DNA of 64,000 bases, taken from assembly GCA_040954595.2 (NCBI GenBank), contig CM082581.2, positions 10,292,001 to 10,356,000 on the forward strand, read 5' to 3'. The DNA comes from Balanoglossus misakiensis (lineage: Eukaryota > Hemichordata). The notes below the pieces were generated by a model. It searched no databases. It was not told where the DNA came from and saw only the letters and a list, made by a program, of their open reading frames with translations. This document shows, piece by piece, positions 50,475 through 62,452 of the stretch (the first letter of the stretch is position 1; each line of letters starts with the position of its first letter). A program made the position numbers and the translations under genes.

Positions 50475-50560
50475 AAAGAACCTCTATAAACCAGACACCT
50501 CTGCAAACCGAACAATATACTCAGTCCCTTTGATGTCCAGTTTAGACAGGTTTTACTGTA
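50475..50560 (-). mobile_element. pogo/Tigger-like terminal fragment
   Basis: On the minus strand, TA followed by CAGTAAAACCTGTCTAAAC begins at 50560, and repeated AACC/GACA modules continue (GGTTTATAGAGGTTC at the far side). This is the layout of pogo/Tigger terminal inverted repeats. The opposite end and a transposase were not found. Confidence 0.55.
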
Positions 50561-51281
50561 TTTAAGCATTAAAAGCTAACTCTCCTAAACATCCTGAAAC
50601 ACTGGGCTGCCAATCATGATTAAACTCGTCCTTCAGAAGGTGTGAAATGTTTAAGACCTGTAATTCTGTGATCAGATAGTTAGTTTACACAGTTACTGAT
50701 ACTTGTGTGTTTCACACCATGGTTGCTGCTGGTTTATTGACTCAGTAAGCAGACATAATGGACAAAACTTAATTAGTTCTACTCAGTCCCAGTCCAAGAG
50801 TAAATATTAACACAGGATATTCATCAGTCAGTATACTTTTAATAGTCATATCCCAGCTTTTTTTAAGTGGCAGCGTTGCAAAGAAAGTCACACCTGCAAA
50901 CACTTGAAGTGATAAAAACTAAATTAATCAAGTTGTTATGTCATTCCTGATTCAGAGCACTCAATTCAGAATTGCTGCCACGTATATTAATATGTTGAAG
51001 TAGAAGACTAACAAAATTTGATTTTCCAATTTTTGTTTGTAACAATCAAACAATCAAAATATTTTGAAAAAAAATGTTATATTTCAGAAGTAAAACCAGG
51101 AGCTCTGAACTTTATACAACTTATTTGCTAGTACCAAAACATTTTCACACTATTAAAACTATATTATTATATTGACACCAAGTATAGAAAGATGTGTGAA
51201 ATCTTGTTTTCCCTTGAGAAGAAAGCTCTAGCCCTGGTGGAGTGTAGTAGTGAACTTTGGCAGTACACTGTCACTTTGGTT

Positions 51282-51301
51282 GGGGGCGGGGGGGGGGGGG
51301 G
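51282..51301 (+). repeat. G-run
   Basis: Twenty bases, all G except one C. It may form G-quadruplex structures and is prone to sequencing length error. Confidence 0.9.
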
Positions 51302-52637
51302 TAAATAACAATGATTGGGTCAAGTATTAACCTCATTGAAGTCCTGCTTGGGTCAGGTTTTTACAATCTGAAATGAGGTAATAAAAAGCGGTGGTTGGTG
51401 CCATCATCAACACCATTACTGGCTAAAGGCTATAATTTAGTCTGTCCGTCACGGTATATCTGTTGTGTTGCCCGCTCAGATGAGAAACACCCCACACACA
51501 TAGTTGTACACAAAATCATTGTCTGAATGGTTTAGTAGTAAATTAACCGGATCAGAGCGGGAAACGGCTACCATGTATTTAAAGAGGGGTTCCACACATA
51601 CCAGTGTTTTTCGGAGACTGCTTTTAATGGCAGTCTACAAATCAAATGTTTCCAGATGGCTCTATTGTCTGAAAGGGTACAGCTTGGTGGAATCGCTTTT
51701 GTGGAAGGAACTGTATAAAGGTGATGCTGCTCTCAATGTGGTCTGGCCAGTTAGACAACTTCATAAAAGGCATTTTACCGTCTCATTTCATAACTGCCTT
51801 GCAACTTTTTCCCAAACATTTTAGAGCATTTTAAAAAGCATTTTAGAAATATGGACCAAACAAAACAGAAAGTGCATGGTCATGGATGACCAAGCTTTCC
51901 CCCCACACAGCTGTGTTTGTGGCCAGACTTTGGTTTTGCTTCATCTGGTGGCGGCGGGGGTCAATGTCAAGTCCAACATAATCTGCTGTGCTTGTTTGAA
52001 GAAACTTATCTACTGCTGGTACCCTGCGGCAGTTTGCTTAGATTAGACATTCATGCTTCTTAAAGAGTTTCAACCGAAGGCCGCTTGGTTCAAACTTTAA
52101 AATGTTTCTGCTACTTTTTTTCAGGTCAGAAATAAACAAAGTATTACCTGGTTTCCCTGTGGAGATCTTTATTTCATATAATGGATTTTATGAAATTCAA
52201 GGTATGTTGAAGTTTGTTTACTTTTTGTCATGTAAGAGTGATTGCCTTTTCTTTTGCTATGCTTTGATTTCCAAGAGTTTACTTTTTGTTTCCATCAGAA
52301 ATCTCATATTAATGTTTTAGCCGTAATAGCATGAAAAAAAGCCTTATCAGATCCATTAATCTTGTATTAACTCTGGATCAATGACATATTTCTATTGGGA
52401 AAGTTTGACAGACCATATCCATGTATTCCAGTCATATATCATCTCTCTTATCTTGGAAATCTCTCCCGGCATGCCATGGAAAGATAACTGTGTGTGATCC
52501 GCTCATCAAAATTTGTTATTCTGACAGCTGGTGTTCCCGTTTCCTTTATTTAAGACCTAGATATGTGTTCCCATTTCAGAGATGCTTCTGGATTTAGTGT
52601 CTCCACATCCTTGCTGTCCTCTTCATAATCTTACTGT

Positions 52638-52799
52638 CCATCCATCTACCCATTCATTCATTCATTCATTCATTCATTAATTCATTCATTCATTCATTCA
52701 TTCATTCATTCATCCATCCATCCATCCATCCATCCATCCATCTACCCATTCATTCATTCATTCATTCATTCATTCATTCATTCATTCATTCATTCATTC
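52638..52799. repeat. Compound (CATT)n/(CATC)n microsatellite
   Basis: A 162-bp array of CATT and CATC tetramers. The block CCATCTACCCATTCATT appears near both the start and the middle, so a larger unit was itself duplicated. Confidence 0.95.
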
Positions 52800-53112
52800 T
52801 GACACTATATTTACCTCAAAATACAAAGAGTTTAACCATACTAGTATCCAGTATTTGATTAGCTTGGAAGTCACCCAACCCTAGCGATCTTGACAACCGT
52901 GGGTGTTCTGCCAGCATTTCCCTGAAGGTAAAACCTGAAATGTGTTTATTGAACATGCCATTTGTGTTTGTACTTAAAAACATTGCTCACCAAAACAAGC
53001 CCAGCATCAACACACAACTTGGATCAGAGTTTTCCTCCTGTTTATTTGATCAAGATCTCCCCATTTCTGGCCAAGGAGAGTTTTTAAAAACTTAAGGTGT
53101 TCCCTTAATTCC

Positions 53113-53205
53113 TTAACCCTTTCACCCCCAGTTCCCTCTATGGAGGTCCAACTTTACCATACAAAACAATAGATTTGGACCAAACCATGGTGGTGAAAAG
53201 GTTAA
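53113..53205. mobile_element. 93-bp palindromic MITE flanked by TTAA (copy 2)
   Basis: It starts TTAACCCTTTCACCCCC and ends GGTGAAAAGGTTAA. Internal GGTCCAA and TTGGACC sit in the same places as in the copy at 25739-25830. The two copies differ in the middle, so they are old relatives rather than a recent duplication. Confidence 0.75.
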
Positions 53206-56200
53206 TGGACTATTATCAATTTGGCCAGTTGTTTTCTCCTAGAACTTTTTCTTTCTTGTAAATTCAGACAGCATCATTTGAGTAGATTTCAGTCACATAC
53301 TGACAGTTTTAAAAATCTGGAACTCACATGTAAGTAATTTTAGAAAAGAAACAACATCCAGTCGGCATTGTACTTTCAAGCTTTTCGGACCAGTAAACTA
53401 AAACGCAAAACTATTCAGGCACTCCAACTGCAGAGTGAAATGTGATCCATTTTACTGGTACCTGGTAATGAACATGCTCGCTCAACACCGTAGGCTACCT
53501 GAAATCTAAACAGCATCCTCTTCACAAAGGAGAAAGATTGCATCAGATATTCCATGAATCCCATCTTTAAAATATCTTTATCTCAACAGATTGTTCTCAA
53601 GAAAATCCTTTTACGTGGCTATAGGCTAATGTTGCTTTTAGTGAAATGATTCGCCTTATAAGATAATAACTCCTTTAAATCCGTGCAACCTCCAGAAGCT
53701 TTATCGTTGCCATCTTGTTTCTAATGTTTGCTTAGAGGCAGTATGAGTATACAAAAAGTCATCTAGTCTGGGTTCGTATCCCCTGGAGACTTCAAAATGG
53801 CTGATGAAGATGTTCCTTTTGATATTACAAAATGCGGGAGAAGGCAGCTACTTAAATGAATTCCCTAGGGTAGTCTTTTTTTCTTCCTTTCTCAAGAATT
53901 CAGCATTCCTTGATGTTAAAGAATCAAGTGCATAATATTGAGAGATGATCTGGAATTTAACCTCGGTGAAACATGTCGTCTCATGAATTCTCAATGCGTA
54001 GCCTCATCTAAAATTTAGATTTATTTTGACATAAAAAATATCAAAACAAACCGTTCTCCCCAGTGGCAACTTAAATCATCATGCCTTTTAACCCTCATTT
54101 CAAAGAGTTCTATAATAGTGCATCTTTGGAGCTAAGTTTGGCTTGACCTATAAAAAGAAAGTAGCAATGAATTTCTGTTCTTAACGATGTTAATTTTTCC
54201 CCTGGTAGCGAAAAATCATTCCCTTATGGCAAGGCAGCACTGAGACACGTACGTACCATCTCCTGCAGTGCCACACACTATGAATTTAACTTGCATAAAT
54301 CATTTCGCAGTGATAGGTAGTTCCGATACAAAGCACTGTCTCAAACCTCCACACGCACCCTGAGTGTTTGAGTGGTTTTTCGATATTTTGGTCAGTTGCA
54401 AAAACACAGGGGGCTGTCACAGTTTAACTTGTTTGTTGGCTCTGTACGCATTGTTTAGTTCGGTCGAGACGGATGATGACAGAGACGGCGCAGTGCGTGG
54501 GGCTTCTCCCTTATTCAGCGAGTTTTTGACTGTTTGGAGACCGGGGTGATGACTCAACTGGTTTTAGTAATTACAGTTTGACGCATACTGTCACCAGCGT
54601 ATAGCCAGAGCACCTTCGCGTCTAGACTCCTTGGCTCTGGGGCAGAGACATCACACTTTACTCACACTGCGCTGCCCTGTGTACACCCAGTCAGGCTTCA
54701 TTGCCACACATGTTTGCCGACCGCATTGTGTGTGCAATCAAGTTGAAAGAAAAAACCCTTTATCCCGGCCTAAATATATTCAAATGTCTTTAATTATCAA
54801 AAGCAACAACCTGATCTGCGTTGTCTGCAAAAGTTCCAAATTGGGACAAAGAATGTTGATGTTCAAATGCGACAATGGAAGTGCTTGAGATTAAAGGGGT
54901 AATACATGCAGATGAACAATTCTCTTTCTCTTTGAGATACCCGCTGAGGGATGAAGGAAGCAAAGAAACAATTACACCGTTAGAATTGAAGACAGAACTG
55001 AAGAAAAATCTCAAGTGTACTCTTAAAATAGCTTGTAGATAAATGCTGGTAGGCTAATTCATGAGCCTTAGACCTGTCCATGCACTGAATTAAACAAGGC
55101 CAAGTAGCCGCAATTAACTCGCTGCAATTTCTGTTGAAATATTTTCACCATGTGTAACGGTAGAACAATCCTTTTAGCACTTCAGCTTTCAATGGCAATA
55201 CATCACAAAAGAATTCATGCTGTGTGGTACAAGGTATAAAATATATATCCATGTTGCAGTAAATCTTTCGAGGCTCAACCTCTCGTGTTAACTGAAGAGT
55301 TTTGAATTATGATCATCAGTGCTAATATATTTATTTATGATTGCTGTGTCAACTGTAATCACTTTAAAGGTAGAACGTCGCCTAAGCAAATTTCACCACA
55401 GTTACCATGGAAATAAGAAATTGCAGATTGTGTTCCTTTAAGATATTATGCAGAGATAAGAAGGCCGAGTACAGAAAAGAGCCAAAAAGTAAAATTTACA
55501 GTAGGATTAGACTATACAATCTAGGAATTCAGTAACAAATGAGCTTCCCATTGCAGTAAATCTTGAACAGTCAGATGGATTAAATGCATACCTGCACAAA
55601 ACTGCATTGCAGCTTAAAGGATTATCTTTGATTCGATCATATACTCCACAACTTGTTAAAAAAACTTGATCATAATCAAATAAAATTTCATTTCATAAAT
55701 TTCCATTTACAAAAGATTACAGGATTATCTGTGATTTGGCTATATGTTGTAAATACCAGTCAGAAATGTTAATCTATAGTGGCAGTGATGCAGCAATGTG
55801 CGTCACGATATACCTTGAGGTATTAAAACCAATTCACTATCAGTGGCCTACATATTATAATACTGAACGAGAGTGGTGGATTCGTAAGAATATTCTTGCC
55901 TTATAGGCATGGTTGCAGTTAGCTTTTGTTGTGTGATGTGCTTACAGAAGGAAGGACCCAGGGCAATATACGCAGCATCGTAAACACACATACCAAGAGT
56001 CCCTGTGAGGTGACCATCAAGTATGCATGCCAGAAGCTCCTGGTGTACAAAAATCAGGCAGCACGTCTGGGAAACTTTTTTCCCCTTCCAAGATGGAGTC
56101 AATGGAACAAATTAAGACGTGAAGGATCACTATGGCAAAATTCCGTCTTCACTTTCACTACCTCATCACTAAAAAAGTTATACACATAATATTACTACTC

Positions 56201-57110
56201 CAAGAACTCCACCATAAACAATATCATTTGTTTGTATATTATTAAAGATAGGTCAAATATGCACTAGCTTACTTGAAATAGTTTCAATTCAGTTCAATGC
56301 AATATGGATTACTGAATTAAACATACTTTCTATTTGGTAACTTTTGCATGTATTCATTGTTTTGGCAAAGCGCCACAGAGGATTTCAGGCTTCGAGTAAA
56401 AACGTTCCGACTGATTAGTTTCAATATCAGTGTTAGATAACGCCATGAATGACAAGTCCAAAAAATCCACCCTAGATGATTATACACTGCCTCTAGGAAA
56501 GTTCCCGCACTTTTTCCTTCCCTTGAGAATAGTCCAGTACTATACCTACACTCTTCTTGATTTCATGCTTTCGAAGGTACCCGACTTGCCCTACCATAGT
56601 ACCATGCCTCATGGCAAGGTAGGCACTTACAGCAGTGTTTATTTGGACTACTGGAGCTTAAATAAATCAAAGTTTCCATTGTTTATTTATTTTCAAGGAC
56701 TTCCAAGGTCAGGAGTGTCCTTCCCGGTTAATCACATTAACCTGAAAATCAACTTTCAGACTTGACACTGTGCACAAGCCATGTCAGTTACAACACACGA
56801 TTTCAATTTGTAAATTGATCCCTCAAATATCATTTAAATTTGTTCCAGCTGACTGCATCGCCCAGTCCTATAGTATGTAATCTATTAGTTCCCTCCATGC
56901 TCTGGTTTGAAATTCCAGTCTTTTATCGTGGCTGCCTCCAACTGAAGATACCATATAGCTACTGGCTGTTTTGTTATGACTTCTGTGCAAATTTGCTTTG
57001 TTTACTGATAAAGTGTTGGTTTTATTAAGTAGATTAATATTGTGATTGATCAGTTGATCATTATCAGTTGCCATGAGTTGTTACAGTTATGTATCAACTT
57101 ATTAGGATTT

Positions 57111-57158
57111 ACTGGTTGGTTGGTTGATTGATTGATTGATCATTTTATTGATTGATCA
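57111..57158. repeat. (GATT/GGTT)n tetranucleotide repeat
   Basis: Repeated TTGGTTGGTTGATTGATTGA units with an interruption, followed by ATTGATTGATCAT. Ordinary simple-sequence DNA in the slit 5' intron. Confidence 0.8.
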
Positions 57159-60100
57159 TCTCCCATAGCAAAGGTATCATCCAAAAACCAGTCCTCATGC
57201 AGGTATTGCAGTCATGGCTGATATCTGCACCACGCATGCCAAATCTCCTATAGATCTGCATCGAAGAAGTCATTTTTCGCTGACGAACAGGCGCTTCATC
57301 ACTTAATCTTGTGATGACGTAAAACTCTTGATGCCGGTTTAAAGTCCGACCATATATACTTGTTTCCATTAATACCATCATTAATGCATTAAGCAACGTA
57401 GTCGTCCATGGATGGGAAAACGTAGACACATTTTAGAGTAGGGATGGTTCTACTTGAGCACCACAAAGCTGTATTTGTGGTTTAATGTTATTTGGTATGT
57501 TGCCATTCGCTGCAGCTTCCTGTTGGTAATTGCTTTGGTCTTTTGAAGTGTTTCTGGTGCATTGACTTCTTATTGGATCGCGAGAGAAGGGTTCAGGGTT
57601 GTACCTGACTGCGGAAATGGAACGGAGAAGCCTGTATCGGTCAGGACAGGAAATGTAGGCCTTATGCCTTGCCATTTAAGTACACCAAATGAGAAAACCA
57701 CACTAATTGAATCTGTTTTTCAATCGTTATCCAAATCACGATCGGTAGAAGAAAAAAACCTTGAGCTGAACTTCTTAGTTTTTTAGAGCGTGTCTGTCAG
57801 CGACAGCTGAGGCCAGCTCTTTCCACCCACAAGGCTGGAATGCCAAAACGCCAGGTTGAACGTTTACATACAAATGACAAGTTTACAGGAAATGGTCCCT
57901 GGCATACAGCTCAGATGACATTATTCCCTCGGATAGACCATCTGCACATGCTTTATCGGCACAAACAGGGAATGGATGCAGTTTCAGCTATCTCTGAGAG
58001 TAAAATTACTTTCCTTGGTTCTTCAGTTTATTGATCAAGCAGTCATATTTACGCTGTCATAGGAATATCACCGTATTTCCTTTCACTAGGATCAGTCAAA
58101 CTTGCTCCAGTGAAGTGCAGGATCATTTTCATTTTCATCAATGGTAAAAGTTGTTTTGTTACAATAACAGACTATAAATGTGTCAATGCAATGTGTGACC
58201 TCAGATCTCTCATTATGCTGCACTGAGGACCTTGCGAGTCACTATTAAAAAAAGATGTTTATAAATGTCAGTATTTTCCAAAAAACATGTTTTCAGCAGT
58301 GAAGGATATCAATGTGCTCATATTCCAACAACAAAGAGATGCATAAAACATGTTCAATGCCGTAGAAATTTAGCAAAACTTTACCAAACTTTTGTCTGTG
58401 GAGATCAGTTTGCATCTGATGCTTTTAGAATGCTCAAGTTTGACGTCTTTAAGAAAGTGATTTCAAGCATAAGTTAAAGACCCCAAGGAATTGTAAGGAG
58501 CACAAAGTACATTTGAATTGCACGTACATGCAAATTTTACGATACGCAAACAGGTGGAAATAATCAACAAACAAGTTGTTTTCAACAGAATAGCCGGAGT
58601 TTTTCTCACAAATTTCGTCTTTAATCTTCTCACCCATTAAAGTTTCATTTGCTTTAAAGTTTAAATGAGGCCAAAGTCTCCCTTATTTTCATATTACAGT
58701 ACAACTTTTTTCTCAGGCTCGCCTATAATGTTCATAGGTGCACAACCAGCAGCAAGATTATACTACATGACGTGCTACCCTGTTTCCAAATTGCTAGATT
58801 TAGCCTTCTTAGAAGTGGTCTGAAATATTTCTTAATAGGACCTCTGCCCAGACACTGAACGGAGCCAAAATATACACTGCATGTTCTGAGACAGCTAGGC
58901 GACTTGTCACTTTCACTGGCTTTCTGCTTCATGTAATCATGTGGAAATTACACACACCACAGTCTATTGACTGCCTCAACTCCTCAATTCCCCGGCCTTT
59001 CTGACTATAAGTAAAAAGTACTGGATTCCACCACGTCAAGTCTCATTATCATCAAGTTCTGTTCACAGAAATCACACAGAGTGCATCAGATCTAGCAGTA
59101 CATGTATATATATATATTTGGAGCAACTTGACCAAAAATGCCAAGTTGGAATGCATCTATGAGACAAATAACAGTAAAGCATCCACGAGACAAGAAAGCG
59201 AAGCAGGGTTTACAGTGTAAATAGCTTTTGAATAATTTAGCAGAACAAATGGATCTTCCCTTAATTTGTATGCTTCATTATCTCATCTTTGTGCTGCGCT
59301 TCGCCAGCGCATTGTAAGTTTCTGACACAGTGTAAACAGCGGGTAAGGAGACCGGCTGCCGAATGCCTGATAACGCAATGGTGTCCATGCATATCACAAA
59401 ACTCCATCAACTCTGCGGTTTCATGCTCCCAAGCTCTCCCAATTCCCTCGACGCCAGAGCTCCACCACTCGCCGAATACTTCGGAATACTTCAAAACAGC
59501 TGATAACGATCTCAAAATAAAAAGTTTTTTAAAAGAAAAAGTCGGCTCATGCACCCAGCATACAATTGTCACAAAACTTTGCACAGGGGAAAAGCACTCA
59601 ACAAAAAAGTCATTCTGTTCTGAACACTGGCTTCCTTCTTCGTGAGAGAGAACTGTGACTAAAGGGAACTAATGGTTTATTTCGGTCGGAAAAAAAAAGT
59701 GGCCCTGAACGTTCCGTGAGAAACGAGTAGATTCATTTCAAGTGCTCCTTGGCTGAGGAAACCTTAGTGTACCAATCTGGATATTGTATATGCCTGTACA
59801 TTAAGATTTCAAGAAGTTTGTGTGTTTTCTGTTGTCGACGTGTCAGCAAATACTTTTCCAATCGAACAGAGTGTATATACCGCAAGCAGTCCCATTTTGA
59901 AAACAGTCGCTGCTTTGGGAATAGTTTGTTTTTGACTCTTAGAATTTGAATTTCATTTTTCCTCCCCTAAGAGTATCACAGATATAATTAATGAACCAAA
60001 GCAGATTTTTTTTCAGTTGATTCATCTGCTGTTTGTTTTTTGTCTGACTTTCATTTTAAACACATATAAAATAACAGAAATACAGAAAAACAAACAAAAT

Positions 60101-62368
60101 AATTTTCATTATATGTAAATAAGTTCATTTGCATAATTAAATACACTTTCAAAGGACTTTGATGAACTTTGCTAAATACTCACAGAATGAACTGAAACAA
60201 ATATTGAGCTTTTCCCAGACAGTAGCAATACTGCTTCAGCCATTGATCCTTCCTAATGCATGTTTATTTATCAGCAGTTCTTCAAGGTCAGTGACAGAAA
60301 TCAAATTCCAGCCATGACCTGAACAGTTCGCGCGTGAATGTATCTACATAATTGACTGCTGTGAAGTACACCCTGGGAATCCACGCACATTTATATACAT
60401 GTACACAGACAACCTACAACTCCGTGCAATCTGTCAGTTCATTTCAAGGGTACAAAATTCTCAAATTTAAAAAGCAACATCTGATCATCCGGAGCATGTT
60501 CTTTCGATGATTACCGAGTTATTTATCACCACAGTGGGGTTGCTTATAATACCTGTCAGAATTTCCACTGGGAATACACTTGCGAAGGTTATTAGGAATA
60601 AAAACAGGAACTCCCTTTAAAAGGATTCTGTTTAGCTCTTTTTCAGAGTTTATTGGAAAGAACAGCAATACGTGTCTCAACTGACACTCTCCGTATTAAG
60701 ATAGATTTCGCTTTAATGGTGTAGGGAATTGTGAGATATATTGTCAATTTGTAAGAAAGTCAATTGCCAGCATCTATTTTTGAAGGGAGGCTATTGATTC
60801 TCGTAACTTATCCAAAAAAGTGACATATGTCGGGCCCTGGGGGAAATCCATTCTCACCAATAGCAGAATGTTAGAATTAAACAGAGAAAAATCCTATACC
60901 ACACTGACAGTATATAATACCCGTAAATAATGGCTGTATCACACCTCTGTGTATGATGTACGCTGCCTTTTGTTCTTACTTTTAGTACCAGTAGTGACTT
61001 AAATTATCAGAATATTTTGCTGTCAGGCTTTTGTTCATTGATTGATGCACTTTACCTCTGCAATTTGGTCGTGTAGCGCAGAAGATTACCAGATAATCAA
61101 GATGGTATCAATTTGTTATTGATGAAGACATAAACTCAAGCAGAGAATTCACAGCATTTGGTTCAGTCTGTAGTGATTGCATCGACTGTGAGCCTAGAAA
61201 TCTGCTGTTTCTAAATATTCATACAATTTGCAACTCATGATGAAAAGAGGGAACACCATCTAGCTCGTAAAACAGACATATGATGCCTGATTACATTATT
61301 CTACTGGTATACGGTTGCCACTCTTCAGATCAGTTGCAGTGTAGAACTACAGCTGAAATTTACTGAGTAAATGTAAAAATTTGTCCAACTGGATTGTTTA
61401 TGGCTGATGACAAATGTCAAAAAATTCCATAGTTGACAGTAACTGTAGATTTATCTGGGTGCAAGCCTGCAACATGGACTCCATACAAGGGGTTGCATTG
61501 TAAAATTCTGATGAGGTCAGGAGTCAAATCTAAGTACAATAAATCCTGCTATAAGTGTGAAGCCCATCTCTGGGATACACAAAAAAATGGTTTTGCCATC
61601 ATCAAACTTGGTTTAATTACCAAGGTGACTTAATACTCAAGTTCTGGGTGACAAGAAAAACTTTAAGTCAAGTTTTTGTTGAGTATTGACTTTAATACAG
61701 CAAATTTCTGCAGTCAGAAAACTGACCATTCAGACCATTCCATTGTCATAGCAACTGTGTCTGGCTTGAATTCACATCACTCAGCTAATGGCTTAATCGA
61801 AACGAGCATACCACGGCAGAGCTTAGCAAAGTCCCTGCACACAACTCTACATATCATGTCAACTTTTATATCTCCAGTTAAACAATATATATAACCTTAC
61901 TCAAGGGTTCATTTTGCTCTGTCAGCCCAGTGGTAAGCCAAGTCCATCTCTCGGTTTCTACTACGAACCAACGACGACACCCAACTCCGAGAATTTTAAG
62001 GTCGTTTGACTTCTGATGTTTCTGACCACAGAATTATTTCAAAACTCAGAAGTTGGAAAGTTTGAGGTTGGGTCACTCTGTATGTGGTGGCCTTTAATCA
62101 TGTACTTTAAAGAAAGACTTATGGTGTAGATAATGACAGTATTACAAGTGACATATGTCTTCTACATTGGTCTAATGTAACAGTCTGGTTTTACTAGGCG
62201 CACTGTATCAAGTTTAATTTGACGCAGGCATGTATCCAATATAAATGTTCTTCATGTGGTCTACAAGTGTTTTGACACTGACAGAATGCAATATAATGTA
62301 ATGTAGTCGAACCTGGGGCTGACAGGGCTCATCTCAAAAGTGTCCTGGGGTCACGGACTTATAATTTG

Positions 62369-62452
62369 CTACTTCGCACGTAAACATGTGTCAGACATCT
62401 GAAAATTCACTACTTTGCACGTAAACGTATTATGTCAGACATCAGAAAATTA
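62369..62452. repeat. Two-copy tandem repeat, ~42 bp
   Basis: Copies 62369-62409 and 62410-62452 share CTACTT(C/T)GCACGTAAAC and TGTCAGACATC(T/A)GAAAATT. Copy 2 has a short insertion in the middle. Function unknown. Confidence 0.8.

Noticed and set aside
53761-53800. GGTTCGTATCCCC resembling a tRNA T-arm
   Set aside because: No A-box, anticodon stem or acceptor stem could be placed in the 75 bases upstream.
55848-56102. Minus-strand open frame containing LACILDGHLTGTLGMCVYD
   Set aside because: It briefly resembled a retroelement pol segment, but no catalytic motif, neighbouring domains or splice context exist, and the opposite strand is equally open.
59261-59584. Cysteine- and histidine-containing minus-strand open frame of 107 codons
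   Set aside because: The Cys/His spacing fits no zinc finger or EGF pattern, and the plus strand is open over the same stretch, so chance is the simplest reading.
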